From Akkermansiaceae bacterium (GTDB lineage Bacteria > Verrucomicrobiota > Verrucomicrobiia > Verrucomicrobiales > Akkermansiaceae), in NCBI GenBank assembly GCA_023301765.1, contig JALZUC010000017.1:1-47783 (forward strand): a stretch of DNA of 47,783 nt, read 5' to 3'. The position numbers and the translations under genes were made by a program. A model generated the notes under the pieces. That model made no database searches. It worked only from the letters and a program-made list of their open reading frames with translations, and was not told the DNA's origin. Below are positions 35,699 to 45,361 of this stretch, piece by piece (the first letter of the stretch is position 1; every line of letters begins with the position of its first letter).

Positions 35699-38600
35699 CT
35701 ACAGGCCGTGATACTCCTGAAGAGTAGTCACAGTCATTTCATTTGCCTGTAGGGACTTAATCGCATTCACAGATGCTTCAGCTGCAGAGAGGTTTGTGCA
35801 GTGTGAGATCTTATTCGCTACAGCACCTGAGCGGATAGTAACCTCATCTGTGCGTGCCTCATGACCACTTGGAGTGTTAATTATAAAGTTAATATCACCA
35901 TTTTTCATCATATCCATGACGTTAGGGCGCTTCTGCTCTGCAAGTTTGTAGAGGCGGTTCACATTGATACCCTCTTCGTTAAAGCGCTTATACGTGCCAC
36001 CTGTTGCGTAGATCTCGAAGCCTAGCGCAGATAGATCACGTGCTACTGGCACTGCACGCTCCTTGTCTGTATCATTTACTGAGAAAAAGACATTACCACC
36101 GGTAGGCAGAGGATTAAATGCACTCATCTGTGCCTTAGCATATGCCATACCCCTGTCCTGATCTATCCCCATCACCTCTCCGGTAGACTTCATCTCAGGT
36201 CCAAGCACGATATCGATTCCCGGGAACCTAGGCCATGGGAACACCGCCTCCTTCACGCAGTAGTGGCTTGGCAGTTTTTCTTCTGTAAAGCCAAGCTCTT
36301 TCAGCGTTTTACCTACCATGATTTTTGCAGCAAGTTTTGCTAGTGGCACTCCTATTGATTTAGAGACAAATGGCACTGTTCGTGAGGCTCGTGGATTTAC
36401 CTCGATCACATAGAGCTCATCATCTTTAACCGCAAATTGAATATTCATCAGACCTAGCACCTTCAGTTCTCGTGCAAGATCCTTAGCTGCGGTAAGAATC
36501 TGCTTTTGTATAGAATCTGATAATGAGAACGCAGGAATCACGCACGCGGAGTCACCAGAGTGAATACCAGCTTGTTCAATGTGCTGCATAATAGCACCTA
36601 CTACAGATGTCTCTCCATCTGAGATACAGTCCACATCGATCTCTGTCGCCGCCTCAAGAAATCGGTCAACTAACACTGGACGATCCGGTGATACATCCAC
36701 CGCTTCATTCATGTAGCGCACTAGTTCATCATCATTGTAGACGATCATCATCGCGCGACCACCCAATACAAATGAAGGCCTAACAAGAACTGGGTAGCCA
36801 ATTTTCTGTGCCACAGTAACAGCCTCATCAGCACTAATGGCAGTGCCAGCCTCAGCTTGCTTTAAACCAATTTTATCTAACAGTGCGGAAAATATCTTAC
36901 GGTCCTCTGCTAGCTCGATAGAGTCTGGTGATGTTCCTATAATTGGCACACCATGTTTTTCTAGATCAGCAGCAAGGTTCAGTGGAGTCTGTCCACCAAA
37001 CTGGACGATCACACCATCCGGCTTTTCTTGATCACAGATGTTTAAGACATCTTCGAGAGTTAGTGGTTCGAAGTAGAGTTTGTCACTCGTATCATAATCA
37101 GTAGATACAGTCTCAGGGTTTGAGTTTACCATCACGGTCTCATAGCCCAGCTCCTTTAGAGCAAATGCTGCATGTACACAGCAGTAGTCAAACTCTATAC
37201 CTTGGCCAATTCTGTTAGGGCCACCACCTAGAATGATAATCTTCTTCTGGTCAGTCTGTCGCGCTTCATTCTCATCCCCGTAAGTTGAGTAATAGTATGG
37301 CGTATGTGCCTCAAACTCAGCAGCGCACGTATCTACCAATCTGTAAGTTGGAATAATACCAGCCGCCTTACGCTCAGCACGCACATCGTTTTGGCTGATG
37401 CCTCTTGAGTGTGCAATCTGTATATCAGAAAATCCTAAACGCTTAGCCTTGCGCAAATCCATATTAGCGAGGTTTTTTCCCTCTTCCACTATCTGATTTA
37501 GTTGCTCAAGAAACCATGGATCAATAGATGTTGCATCAAAAATTTCTTGCACGCTCCAGCCCTGTATAAAGGCTGTTTGTAACCAGAAGATACGTTCTGC
37601 ATTTGGCACATGCAGCTTTCTCTCCACTTCTTCACGGCTTGCATTTCGATCACCTTTACCATCGAACCCAAAGCCAAAGCGCCCAGTCTCTAGTGAGCGT
37701 AGCGCTTTCTGCATAGACTCCTTAAAGGTGCGGCCTATTGACATCGCCTCACCCACGGCCTTCATCTGTGTTGTTAATACGGGGTCAGCAGTTGGGAATT
37801 TTTCAAAAGTAAATCGTGGTAACTTAGTCACCACATAATCAATCGTCGGCTCAAACGATGCCGGAGTCTCACGAGTGATATCATTTGGTAACTCATCCAG
37901 AGTATATCCCACAGCCAGTTTTGCTGCGATCTTTGCTATCGGGAATCCTGTAGCCTTGGATGCTAGAGCAGACGAGCGTGATACCCGAGGGTTCATCTCA
38001 ATGATGATGCACCTACCAGTCTCAGGATCCACAGAGAACTGAATGTTAGAACCACCAGTTTCTACACCAATCTCACGAATACACGCAAATGACGCATCAC
38101 GCATGATCTGGTATTCACGGTCTGTTAAGGTCTGCGCAGGTGCTACTGTGATAGAGTCACCAGTGTGCACACCCATAGGATCTAAGTTTTCAATAGAGCA
38201 GATCACTACACAGTTATCTGCACAGTCACGCATCACCTCCATTTCATACTCTTTCCAGCCTAATAGACTCTCTTCCACCAGCACTTCATCTACTGGAGAG
38301 AGATCTATACCACGTGCCACGATGGTTTCAAATTCTTCTACATTATAAGCAATACCACCGCCAGCACCACCCAGTGTAAACGCGGGGCGGATAATTAATG
38401 GCATAGTTCCTATCTCTTTTGCAATTACCCGTGCCTCATCCAGTGTATGGGCCACCCCACTCTGGGGAAGGTCTAGACCTATCTTTAACATCGCTTCCTT
38501 AAAGCGCAGCCTATCCTCACCCTTATCAATAGCATCAGCATTTGCACCTATCATACGGACAGCATGTGTATCCAGCACTCCAGATTTAAATAAATCCATG

Positions 38601-38896
38601 GATGTGTTGAGTGCAGTCTGGCCCCCTAATGTTGGCAGTAAAGCATCAGGCTTCTCTCTGATGATGATTTTCTCCACCACCTCAGGTGTAATTGGCTCAA
38701 TATACGTCTTCGGAGCAAACTCCGGATCCGTCATCACAGTTGCTGGATTAGAGTTTACGAGAATTACCTCATACCCCTCTTCGCGTAGCGCTTTACAGGC
38801 TTGAACACCTGAATAATCGAACTCACATCCTTGTCCGATAACAATCGGGCCGGAGCCGATCACGAGAATTTTTTTAATACTTAAGTCTTTTGGCAT
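35699..38896 (-). CDS. carB: Carbamoyl phosphate synthase large subunit
   Basis: CarB makes carbamoyl phosphate from bicarbonate, ammonia and two ATP for arginine and pyrimidine synthesis. The 1065-residue protein shows the internal duplication: [21 protein letters not shown] in the first half and [21 protein letters not shown] in the second, each followed by an ATP-grasp domain. The C-terminal MGS-like allosteric domain (from about 940) includes [14 protein letters not shown]. The amidotransferase subunit gene carA is not adjacent here, so it must lie elsewhere. The ATG at 38896 fits the family start [18 protein letters not shown]. Confidence 0.97.
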   Translation of the reverse strand: MPKDLSIKKILVIGSGPIVIGQGCEFDYSGVQACKALREEGYEVILVNSNPATVMTDPEFAPKTYIEPITPEVVEKIIIREKPDALLPTLGGQTALNTSMDLFKSGVLDTHAVRMIGANADAIDKGEDRLRFKEAMLKIGLDLPQSGVAHTLDEARVIAKEIGTMPLIIRPAFTLGGAGGGIAYNVEEFETIVARGIDLSPVDEVLVEESLLGWKEYEMEVMRDCADNCVVICSIENLDPMGVHTGDSITVAPAQTLTDREYQIMRDASFACIREIGVETGGSNIQFSVDPETGRCIIIEMNPRVSRSSALASKATGFPIAKIAAKLAVGYTLDELPNDITRETPASFEPTIDYVVTKLPRFTFEKFPTADPVLTTQMKAVGEAMSIGRTFKESMQKALRSLETGRFGFGFDGKGDRNASREEVERKLHVPNAERIFWLQTAFIQGWSVQEIFDATSIDPWFLEQLNQIVEEGKNLANMDLRKAKRLGFSDIQIAHSRGISQNDVRAERKAAGIIPTYRLVDTCAAEFEAHTPYYYSTYGDENEARQTDQKKIIILGGGPNRIGQGIEFDYCCVHAAFALKELGYETVMVNSNPETVSTDYDTSDKLYFEPLTLEDVLNICDQEKPDGVIVQFGGQTPLNLAADLEKHGVPIIGTSPDSIELAEDRKIFSALLDKIGLKQAEAGTAISADEAVTVAQKIGYPVLVRPSFVLGGRAMMIVYNDDELVRYMNEAVDVSPDRPVLVDRFLEAATEIDVDCISDGETSVVGAIMQHIEQAGIHSGDSACVIPAFSLSDSIQKQILTAAKDLARELKVLGLMNIQFAVKDDELYVIEVNPRASRTVPFVSKSIGVPLAKLAAKIMVGKTLKELGFTEEKLPSHYCVKEAVFPWPRFPGIDIVLGPEMKSTGEVMGIDQDRGMAYAKAQMSAFNPLPTGGNVFFSVNDTDKERAVPVARDLSALGFEIYATGGTYKRFNEEGINVNRLYKLAEQKRPNVMDMMKNGDINFIINTPSGHEARTDEVTIRSGAVANKISHCTNLSAAEASVNAIKSLQANEMTVTTLQEYHGL

Positions 38897-39112
38897 TAGG
38901 TCGTGCTAAATTTTAAGGATTTAGGACGACTTTCCGTCACTTGTAAAGCACTGGCTGTCTCGTTTTTCGCTTTTGTTTCACACTTCTATTATGCGCAGTC
39001 TAAATTACTCGAATTACCTCTACATGTGTAAGGTTTGTAGATCGCTGTAAAACATATACCTACTATCAAAAGTAGATAATATCACAGTCCCTTCCTCGGG
39101 CATGATTAAGTA

Positions 39113-40237
39113 TTATTCAACTTTTACCACAGCCCCAGGCCTTACTAATGTGGGGAATCGAGCAGCATCCCAGTTTGTAAGTCGAATGCACCCCGCACTC
39201 CTAGCTCTTCCAATCGTACGTGGATTATCCGTACCATGGATACCTATACCAGATTTTGTCAGACCATTCCAAATAATACCTACTGGATTATTTGGGCCAG
39301 GTGGGATGATTAGAGCCTCTTTACCGCGCACACCAGTTTCCAACAGTTTTTTGTCATAACGCCATACTGGCAGCTCAACACTATTTTTTAGATTCCAGAT
39401 ACCTTTAGGAATAAACTTAGTTTTTCCCGGAGTAATTGGGAAACTAGCTACTAGCTTTGGTTTAGTATTAAATTTTTTCAATTCTCCAGCCTCATCAGCG
39501 GAAGGGAGAATTAGCTGATAGATATAAACCTGTTTAATATTAGTATCTATAACCACATGGCGTGCTGTCAGGTTAATTTCCAGTTTATGTGACCTACCAG
39601 TCTTTAGATCTTCTATCTTAAAAGGCTCAATGTTTGGCACTTTAATAGCTGTGCGTGCGCTAGCTTTTTTCATCACACTCGCACCATTAAGCTCAATTAG
39701 TAAATCCTCTGAAGTATGATAACGCTCAGCCATAAACTCAGCTACACTCCTATATGACATATATTTTTTTTCTGCCTGCTCTGGTCTTGTTGTAGGTAAG
39801 TCAGCATCCACATAATCTACTACAAACGATGGTATAATAGCCGTTGCATATACATCCTCGATATCCGCAGCAGCATCTTCCATTACCAACATGTCACTCT
39901 TCTCTCGATCTAAGCTCTTATTGTAGTTTTCAATAGCCAGTTTAGTAAACGTGCCAGGCTTACCGTCAATAGACCCCGGTCCAAAGAGTTTTTGATCTAG
40001 AAATACCTGTAATCTCACCGCGTCGTCACGGTTTTTGGGTAACACTATTACACCACGTCTAGACTTTTTCTTAGATACTTCAGCCACCTTCTCCTGAATA
40101 GCACTGGTACGAGTTACTTCACTCTCATCCAGTATCATCGCCCTTGCTGGAGCAGTGATATCAGGAGCAGCAAAAATTAATGTGCTAAAGAAGGTTAAAT
40201 TACCCAACAGACAAAATGCTTTTGTGCCTAAATTCAT
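39113..40237 (-). CDS. Secreted L,D-transpeptidase
   Basis: 374 residues with a cleavable signal (about 1-24). Residues about 70-115 resemble a peptidoglycan-binding domain (LQVFLDQKLFGPGSIDGKPG), about 150-185 a LysM-like helix pair, and 215-374 the YkuD catalytic domain. The active-site signature is IHGTDNPRTIGRARSAGCIRL, shown in parts as H334, S348 and catalytic C350. Such enzymes form 3-3 peptidoglycan crosslinks or attach lipoproteins to the wall. A hairpin-bearing leader lies upstream. Confidence 0.92.
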   Translation of the reverse strand: MNLGTKAFCLLGNLTFFSTLIFAAPDITAPARAMILDESEVTRTSAIQEKVAEVSKKKSRRGVIVLPKNRDDAVRLQVFLDQKLFGPGSIDGKPGTFTKLAIENYNKSLDREKSDMLVMEDAAADIEDVYATAIIPSFVVDYVDADLPTTRPEQAEKKYMSYRSVAEFMAERYHTSEDLLIELNGASVMKKASARTAIKVPNIEPFKIEDLKTGRSHKLEINLTARHVVIDTNIKQVYIYQLILPSADEAGELKKFNTKPKLVASFPITPGKTKFIPKGIWNLKNSVELPVWRYDKKLLETGVRGKEALIIPPGPNNPVGIIWNGLTKSGIGIHGTDNPRTIGRARSAGCIRLTNWDAARFPTLVRPGAVVKVE

Positions 40238-40621
40238 ATTAATGGTCTAGATAGATCTCATCAACAAATTGCCACATAATTTATAAAATTGAAATATAAA
40301 TAAACCTAAAATACCCGGTCTCCCCTCCCCTAGGATCATCGAGCTAGGGAGAGAAGGTGTATATATATTTACTAGAACTACGGATGGACACTAATTTTTC
40401 ATATCCCTTGCGTTCATTTATCCCAATTGAACTTTTAAACTTAACACCGAATCAGCTTCTAGCTTTATAACTACATGGAATTTGATTCTTATTCTCGTCC
40501 ATTTGTGTGGTTGGAAATCAGTAGTTGAATAACTCCGCTTTTCCCCTCTCAGAGCAATTAACGGAAACTCTTCCGTCTTTAGTAATTTCCGTGGTTCTCC
40601 TATTCAGAGAACTGCCTCCTC
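40238..40621. other. Leader region of the L,D-transpeptidase gene with hairpins
   Basis: 384 nt between hflX and the transpeptidase, both on the minus strand. CCCTAG (40328-40333) and CTAGGG (40344-40349) form a hairpin about 90 nt before the transpeptidase start. Two more, ACGGAA-ACTC-TTCCGT (40561-40576) and GTTCTC/GAGAAC (40594-40612), lie just past the hflX stop and may stabilise its 3' end, though neither has a T-run. No ORF. Confidence 0.4.
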
Positions 40622-41908
40622 TCAGACACGAAACTCCGCAATCCTCCCAGCAATACTTGCAGGCACCACAGCCTCTAAGATCACATCATTACCATCATAC
40701 ACCGTACTCAGCACCTTAGCCTCACGATGCAACATACCAGGAATATCACCTCTACTCTGTGGTATTTTGTAAGTTACAGTCTGTACCCTATCAGCCAGCA
40801 TTTCAGAGCACCTCTCCAAAAGAGTATCCATACCCTGACCTGTCTTAGCACTTACAGATACAGTATTAGGAAATGAAACCTCTAGCCCTGCCAGCTGCAC
40901 TGGATCATTAAGCACATCGATCTTATTCAGCACGGTGATAATAGGTTTATCGCCAGCACCCAGTTCCTCTAGCACCTCCATCGTTGTTTTATAAAACTTC
41001 TCCACCTCAGGAGAAGAAGCATCCAGAACATGGATAATAAAATCAGCCAATACAGACTCCTCAAGGGTAGCCTTAAATGCCTCCACTAATCGGTGCGGAA
41101 GATTTCTTACAAAGCCCACTGTATCCGTAAGTAGTAATGGCTGTCCATCGGGTAACTCAATAGCCCTTGTAGTAGTATCTAAAGTAGCAAAAAGCATATC
41201 CTCAGCCATCACATCAGCATCTGAGAGTTTATTGAGTAGTGTAGACTTACCAGCATTAGTATAGCCAGCTATAGCCGCACACGGTGTTCCCATCTTCTCA
41301 CGCTCTTTACGTCTAGTATTTCGTTGTTTTCTCACCTCAGCCAGTTCACGCTTACACTGATCAATGCGTGTTCTTGCTAGACGCCTATCCACCTCGACCT
41401 GCTGCTCACCCATACCTCGAGATGCACCACCGCCACCTTGGCTGCCACCACCCTCGCGATCTAAGTGCCCCCACATCCTTGTAAGTCTGGGTAGTGAATA
41501 CTGCATCCGGGCCAGATCCACCTGTAGTCTTGCCTCACGTGTTTGCGCTCGTTGGGAGAAGATATCCAGAATTACCTCTTCCCTATCAATCACACACTCA
41601 TCTGCCAGCTCTTCCCAGTTCCTCTGCTGTGATGGCAGAAACATATTATCAAAAACTATACAATCACACTCATGCGCCTTCGCAAGCTGCACCACCTCCT
41701 CAGCTTTACCAGTACCACATAAATACTTCTTATGAAGTGATCGAGTATGCACCAATAGTGACTCAGCAATACCAATTCCCAAAGTATTCACCAGCTCACC
41801 GAGCTCCTCCAATAGTGAAGCCTCCTCCTCCTCTTCACGCCTATCATTATAAATACGCACTAATAAAGCGCGCTCCACCATTTCCGGTTTATCCCTGACC
41901 TCAAACAT
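40622..41908 (-). CDS. hflX: Ribosome-associated GTPase HflX
   Basis: HflX splits stalled or heat-damaged 70S ribosomes. From ATG 41908 it has 428 residues. The N-terminal HflX domain (about 1-180) contains KKYLCGTGKAEEV and IVFDNMFLPSQQRNWE; the glycine-rich linker GGGSQGGGGASRG lies near 157-169; the G domain has G1 GYTNAGKST, G3 DTVGF and G4 NKID. The upstream TTG extension of 18 residues is hydrophobic and unlike the family. It diverges from mnmG, with two parS-like sites between them. Confidence 0.95.
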   Translation of the reverse strand: MFEVRDKPEMVERALLVRIYNDRREEEEEASLLEELGELVNTLGIGIAESLLVHTRSLHKKYLCGTGKAEEVVQLAKAHECDCIVFDNMFLPSQQRNWEELADECVIDREEVILDIFSQRAQTREARLQVDLARMQYSLPRLTRMWGHLDREGGGSQGGGGASRGMGEQQVEVDRRLARTRIDQCKRELAEVRKQRNTRRKEREKMGTPCAAIAGYTNAGKSTLLNKLSDADVMAEDMLFATLDTTTRAIELPDGQPLLLTDTVGFVRNLPHRLVEAFKATLEESVLADFIIHVLDASSPEVEKFYKTTMEVLEELGAGDKPIITVLNKIDVLNDPVQLAGLEVSFPNTVSVSAKTGQGMDTLLERCSEMLADRVQTVTYKIPQSRGDIPGMLHREAKVLSTVYDGNDVILEAVVPASIAGRIAEFRV

Positions 41909-41996
41909 ACTTCCATACCAATGCCCTAAATCACCCACCCAAGCAAGCAAACCCCACAACATTCCTCCCTTACATCAAGTTAGCTCATCTAGGCAC

Positions 41997-42012
41997 TGTT
42001 CCACATGGAACA
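41997..42012. promoter_or_regulatory. parS-like site 1 (one central change)
   Basis: TGTTCCACATGGAACA differs from the perfect palindrome 38 bp away by one central base (A for G). It is probably a weaker ParB-binding site. Confidence 0.65.
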
Positions 42013-42034
42013 AACCCACGCTTATATTAGAAAC

Positions 42035-42050
42035 TGTTCCACGTGGAACA
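42035..42050. promoter_or_regulatory. parS site 2 (perfect palindrome)
   Basis: TGTTCCACGTGGAACA is a perfect 16-bp palindrome of the chromosomal parS class bound by ParB, in the GTTCCACGTGGAAC form known from Pseudomonas. It lies between hflX and mnmG. Confidence 0.85.
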
Positions 42051-42241
42051 CCACCTGAACTCAAGCCCCCAAACCAAGTCCCATCCTTCCGTGGTTCATA
42101 TCCCCCCCATCAATCAATTCCAAAAAGATTAGAATAATAGTCAGATTTGCCTTTGGCTGTCTCCGCTCCGCTCCAGCTGTGGTTCCCGTAAAACCCAAAA
42201 GTCTTGCATCTCCCCCTCATTCCAAGTTTCCTACATACAAA

Positions 42242-44134
42242 ATGTTTATCTACCCAAAAACCTACGATGTCCTCGTAATCGGAGCCGGACACGCCGGAGT
42301 TGAAGCTGCACTCGCCGCCGCACGTATGGGTTGCTCCGTAGCAGTCCTTACACAAAACTTAGACACCATAGGAGCCATGTCATGTAACCCCGCCATCGGT
42401 GGACTAGCTAAGGGCCACATGGTTCGTGAAATAGACGCTCTAGGTGGAATCATGGGGCTAAATACAGATGCTACAGGCATTCAATTCCGTATGTTGAATG
42501 CAGGTAAAGGTCCCTCAGTCCGCGCCCCTCGCGCTCAATGTGATAAAAAAGCTTACCAATTCCGCATTAAACACACACTCGAGAACACATCGGGCATAGA
42601 CCTGCACCAAGCCAATGTTGCCGAACTTCTTGTGAAAAACGATACTATCACCGGAGTTACCACCTCACTCCATATGCAGATTAATGCTAAATCTGTAATC
42701 CTCTCCGCGGGCACCTTTATGCGTGGTCTTATGCACGTTGGCCTCAAAAATGAAAAAGGTGGCCGCATGGGAGACGCTACCTCCACAGTATCAGACTCAT
42801 TACACAAACTCGGTTTTCAAGTAGAGCGTTTCAAAACAGGCACCCCATGCCGCATCAACGGAAAATCCATCGACTTCTCCAAAACAGAAACTCAGCACGG
42901 TGACACCCCTGCCCCCTTCTTTTCCTATCTCGCTAATACCCTTACCCGCACACCCAATGATATCCACACCTTAAACGGTCACCCTATCGCTGAAGGCGAA
43001 TTTACTCAGCATTCGCCACCTTCAGGTGGCGCTCCGTTCCACGTGGAACAAATCCCATGTCACATCACTTGGACCACCCCAAAAACCCACGACATTATCC
43101 GCAATAACCTCGATAAATCTCCAATGTATTGCGGTAAAATCGAAGGCCCAGGCCCCCGCTACTGCCCATCCATAGAAGACAAAGTAGTCAAATTTGCTGA
43201 AAAAGAACGTCACCAAGTCTTCCTAGAACCAGAAGGCCGGCACACCCACGAGTTCTACATCAACGGCGTCTCCACCTCTTTACCATACGAAGTTCAGCTA
43301 GACTTTATCCACTCCATTCCAGGCCTCGAAAACGCCCAAATCGTGCGCCCCGGCTACGCTGTAGAATATGACTACTGCCCACCTACACAACTCTCCCCCA
43401 CTCTCGAAACTAAAAAAATCTCAGGCCTCTACTTCGCAGGGCAGATAAACGGCACTTCTGGATACGAAGAAGCCGCTGGCCAAGGACTCATCGCAGGCAC
43501 CAATGCCGCGCTCAAAGCTCTCTCAAAACCCGACTTCATACTACGCCGTGATCAAGCCTACCTCGGAGTAATGATCGATGACCTAGTTACAAAAGGCACC
43601 ACGGAACCCTACCGCATGTTTACCTCACGAGCAGAATATCGCCTTCTTCTCCGCCAGGATAATGCTGACCTCCGCCTTACTCCACTCGCTATAGAAAACG
43701 GTCTAGTCTCAGGACTTCGTGCTACCCATACAGCCGAAAAAATATCAACCCTAGACACCGTTACAGCCCTCATACCCAGTATCTCACACGATGGGATAAA
43801 GCTAGATCACTGGTTCCGCCGTTCAGAAAACACCTGGCAGACACTCCCTCAAGAAATTCTCGATCAAGCACCCACCCACCTCTGGCCATTACTCGAAACC
43901 GACTTTAAATACGCCGGACACCTAGAGCGCCAGCAAACTCAGATAGATCGACTCCAGCGAATGGAAGGCAAACGTATCCCAGACTCCTTTAACTACGATA
44001 ATGTAAATGGACTTAAAACAGAAGCCCGTCATCACTTAGCTACTATCCGCCCCACTACCATAGGCCAAGCCTCTCGTATCTCAGGAATCACCCCCGCTGA
44101 TATAGCCATATTAGCAGTAGCCCTCCGCCGCTAA
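42242..44134 (+). CDS. mnmG: tRNA uridine 5-carboxymethylaminomethyl modification enzyme, FAD subunit
   Basis: MnmG (GidA) works with MnmE to modify U34 of tRNAs. From ATG 42242 it has 630 residues, the normal size. The FAD motif is [45 protein letters not shown] and [18 protein letters not shown] are family signatures; the [19 protein letters not shown] block opens the C-terminal tRNA-binding region. The insert [12 protein letters not shown] is encoded by DNA that includes a parS palindrome. The upstream 21-codon extension lacks family features. The usual neighbours mnmE, rsmG, parA and parB are not next to it here. Confidence 0.96.
   Translation: MFIYPKTYDVLVIGAGHAGVEAALAAARMGCSVAVLTQNLDTIGAMSCNPAIGGLAKGHMVREIDALGGIMGLNTDATGIQFRMLNAGKGPSVRAPRAQCDKKAYQFRIKHTLENTSGIDLHQANVAELLVKNDTITGVTTSLHMQINAKSVILSAGTFMRGLMHVGLKNEKGGRMGDATSTVSDSLHKLGFQVERFKTGTPCRINGKSIDFSKTETQHGDTPAPFFSYLANTLTRTPNDIHTLNGHPIAEGEFTQHSPPSGGAPFHVEQIPCHITWTTPKTHDIIRNNLDKSPMYCGKIEGPGPRYCPSIEDKVVKFAEKERHQVFLEPEGRHTHEFYINGVSTSLPYEVQLDFIHSIPGLENAQIVRPGYAVEYDYCPPTQLSPTLETKKISGLYFAGQINGTSGYEEAAGQGLIAGTNAALKALSKPDFILRRDQAYLGVMIDDLVTKGTTEPYRMFTSRAEYRLLLRQDNADLRLTPLAIENGLVSGLRATHTAEKISTLDTVTALIPSISHDGIKLDHWFRRSENTWQTLPQEILDQAPTHLWPLLETDFKYAGHLERQQTQIDRLQRMEGKRIPDSFNYDNVNGLKTEARHHLATIRPTTIGQASRISGITPADIAILAVALRR
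43036..43049. promoter_or_regulatory. parS site 3, inside mnmG
   Basis: GTTCCACGTGGAAC is a perfect 14-bp palindrome within the coding sequence, reading P-F-H-V-E-Q in the mnmG frame. It is the third member of the cluster, about 1 kb from site 2. Confidence 0.8.
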
Positions 44135-44764
44135 CCCAGCCCCCGCATTTCGTATTTATACCTTTGCCTGTCTGCGCTTGGTCTCAACAGTGATTCCCCC
44201 CTCTTCTGGATAATCAACACAAGCACCCCAGCTCAAGTTCCGTAAGTTCTGAGTTTCCCATGGTTTCTTGATTTATCAACCCAGCAAATTCATGTAAATT
44301 AGCATTCATAAGTGGTTAAATTAAACTCATCATCTCTATCGCATTGAAATTTAGAGTTTTTTATTACCGAATGATCAATTTCAGCAAAATCCGTAAGATT
44401 AGTCTGATTCGTGGTTATAAATACCCTTAAAACCATATTTTATATAATTGATCATAACTCACTCAAAACAAGATATATAGTCTAAATTTAGATCCTATTT
44501 AAGGCCCTGAGAATCGCACGAAATAACTCACCCTGCAGAACCGCCCTATCTGTGTAAAATAAAAGCCCCTAAAAACTCACCCATTTATATCTAACACACT
44601 TCCCCATTGGGTAATTTTCGCGGTATGACCACCCAAACAATCAATCCAAGCAAAACCCCAAAAATCTAAATAATCCTCTAAATCCTGTCGAGCGCCGCAG
44701 ACAACAACCCAAGCAAGATTTGCAGGACTAGTAAGATTAGTAAGATCCGTTAGATTGGTGGCTT
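44135..44764. other. Gene-free AT-rich stretch with decayed repeat sequence
   Basis: 630 nt with no supported gene. Similar phrases occur at both ends (CCGTAAGATTAGTCTGATTCGTGG near 44389, cited here only by its shared core GTAAGATTAGT, and the same core near 44729), suggesting remnants of a dispersed repeat. On the minus strand a frame of about 55 codons (from about 44758) reads TNLTDLTNLTSPANLAW but has no start codon. I read this as the decayed edge of the adjoining mobile region. Confidence 0.45.
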
Positions 44765-44860
44765 TTAAAGTTCATCTAAAGGACTTCTAACAATATCACC
44801 AGGTCGATTCAGAACGTGCGAAAAACTCGGAGGGAAGGAGGAGTTTTGGACAGGAGGCAT
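44765..44860 (-). pseudogene. 31-residue ORF with integrase tail, copy 1
   Basis: ATG at 44860 opens a frame MPPVQNSSFPPSF joined in phase to SHVLNRPGDIVRSPLDEL, the exact C-terminus of the nearby integrase (which reads THVLN there). It ends in TAA where the others end in TGA. Whether it is translated is unknown. Confidence 0.5.
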
Positions 44861-44963
44861 GAAATGGCGACGTGCCCCGCCGGGGTAAGGGGAGTAAGCG
44901 GGCGACCCGAATCAATACATCATAAGCAGATGATTTAGACGTATGACGACTGCATCACATCAA

Positions 44964-45059
44964 TCAAAGTTCATCTAAAGGACTTCTAACAATATCACCA
45001 GGTCGATTCAGAACGTGCGAAAAACTCCGAGGTAAGGAGGAGTTTTGGACAGGAGGCAT
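44964..45059 (-). pseudogene. 31-residue ORF with integrase tail, copy 2
   Basis: Same layout as copy 1, starting MPPVQNSSLPRSF and ending with the integrase C-terminus and TGA. The frame is open and in phase despite several base changes. Confidence 0.5.
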
Positions 45060-45162
45060 GAAATGGCGACGTGCCCCGCCGGGGTGAGGGGAGTAAGCGG
45101 GCGACCCGAATCAATAAATCATAAGCAGATGATGTAGACGCATGACGACTGCATCACATCAA

Positions 45163-45258
45163 TCAAAGTTCATCTAAAGGACTTCTAACAATATCACCAG
45201 GTCGATTCAGAACGTGCGAAAAATTCCGAGGGACGGAGGAGTTTTGGACAGGAGGCAT
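45163..45258 (-). pseudogene. 31-residue ORF with integrase tail, copy 3
   Basis: Same layout, starting MPPVQNSSVPRNF. It is the copy next to the full integrase gene. Confidence 0.5.
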
Positions 45259-45361
45259 GAAATGGCGACGTGCCCCGTCGGGGTGAGGGGAGTAAGCGGG
45301 CGACCCGAATCAATACATCATAAGCAGATGATTTAGACGCATGACGACTGCATCACATCAA

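Noticed and set aside
36837-38804. Plus-strand open frames inside carB, and similar frames opposite hflX, argJ and the metalloprotease gene
   Set aside because: They lie wholly within well-supported genes on the other strand and show no domain or composition support; they are antisense shadows.
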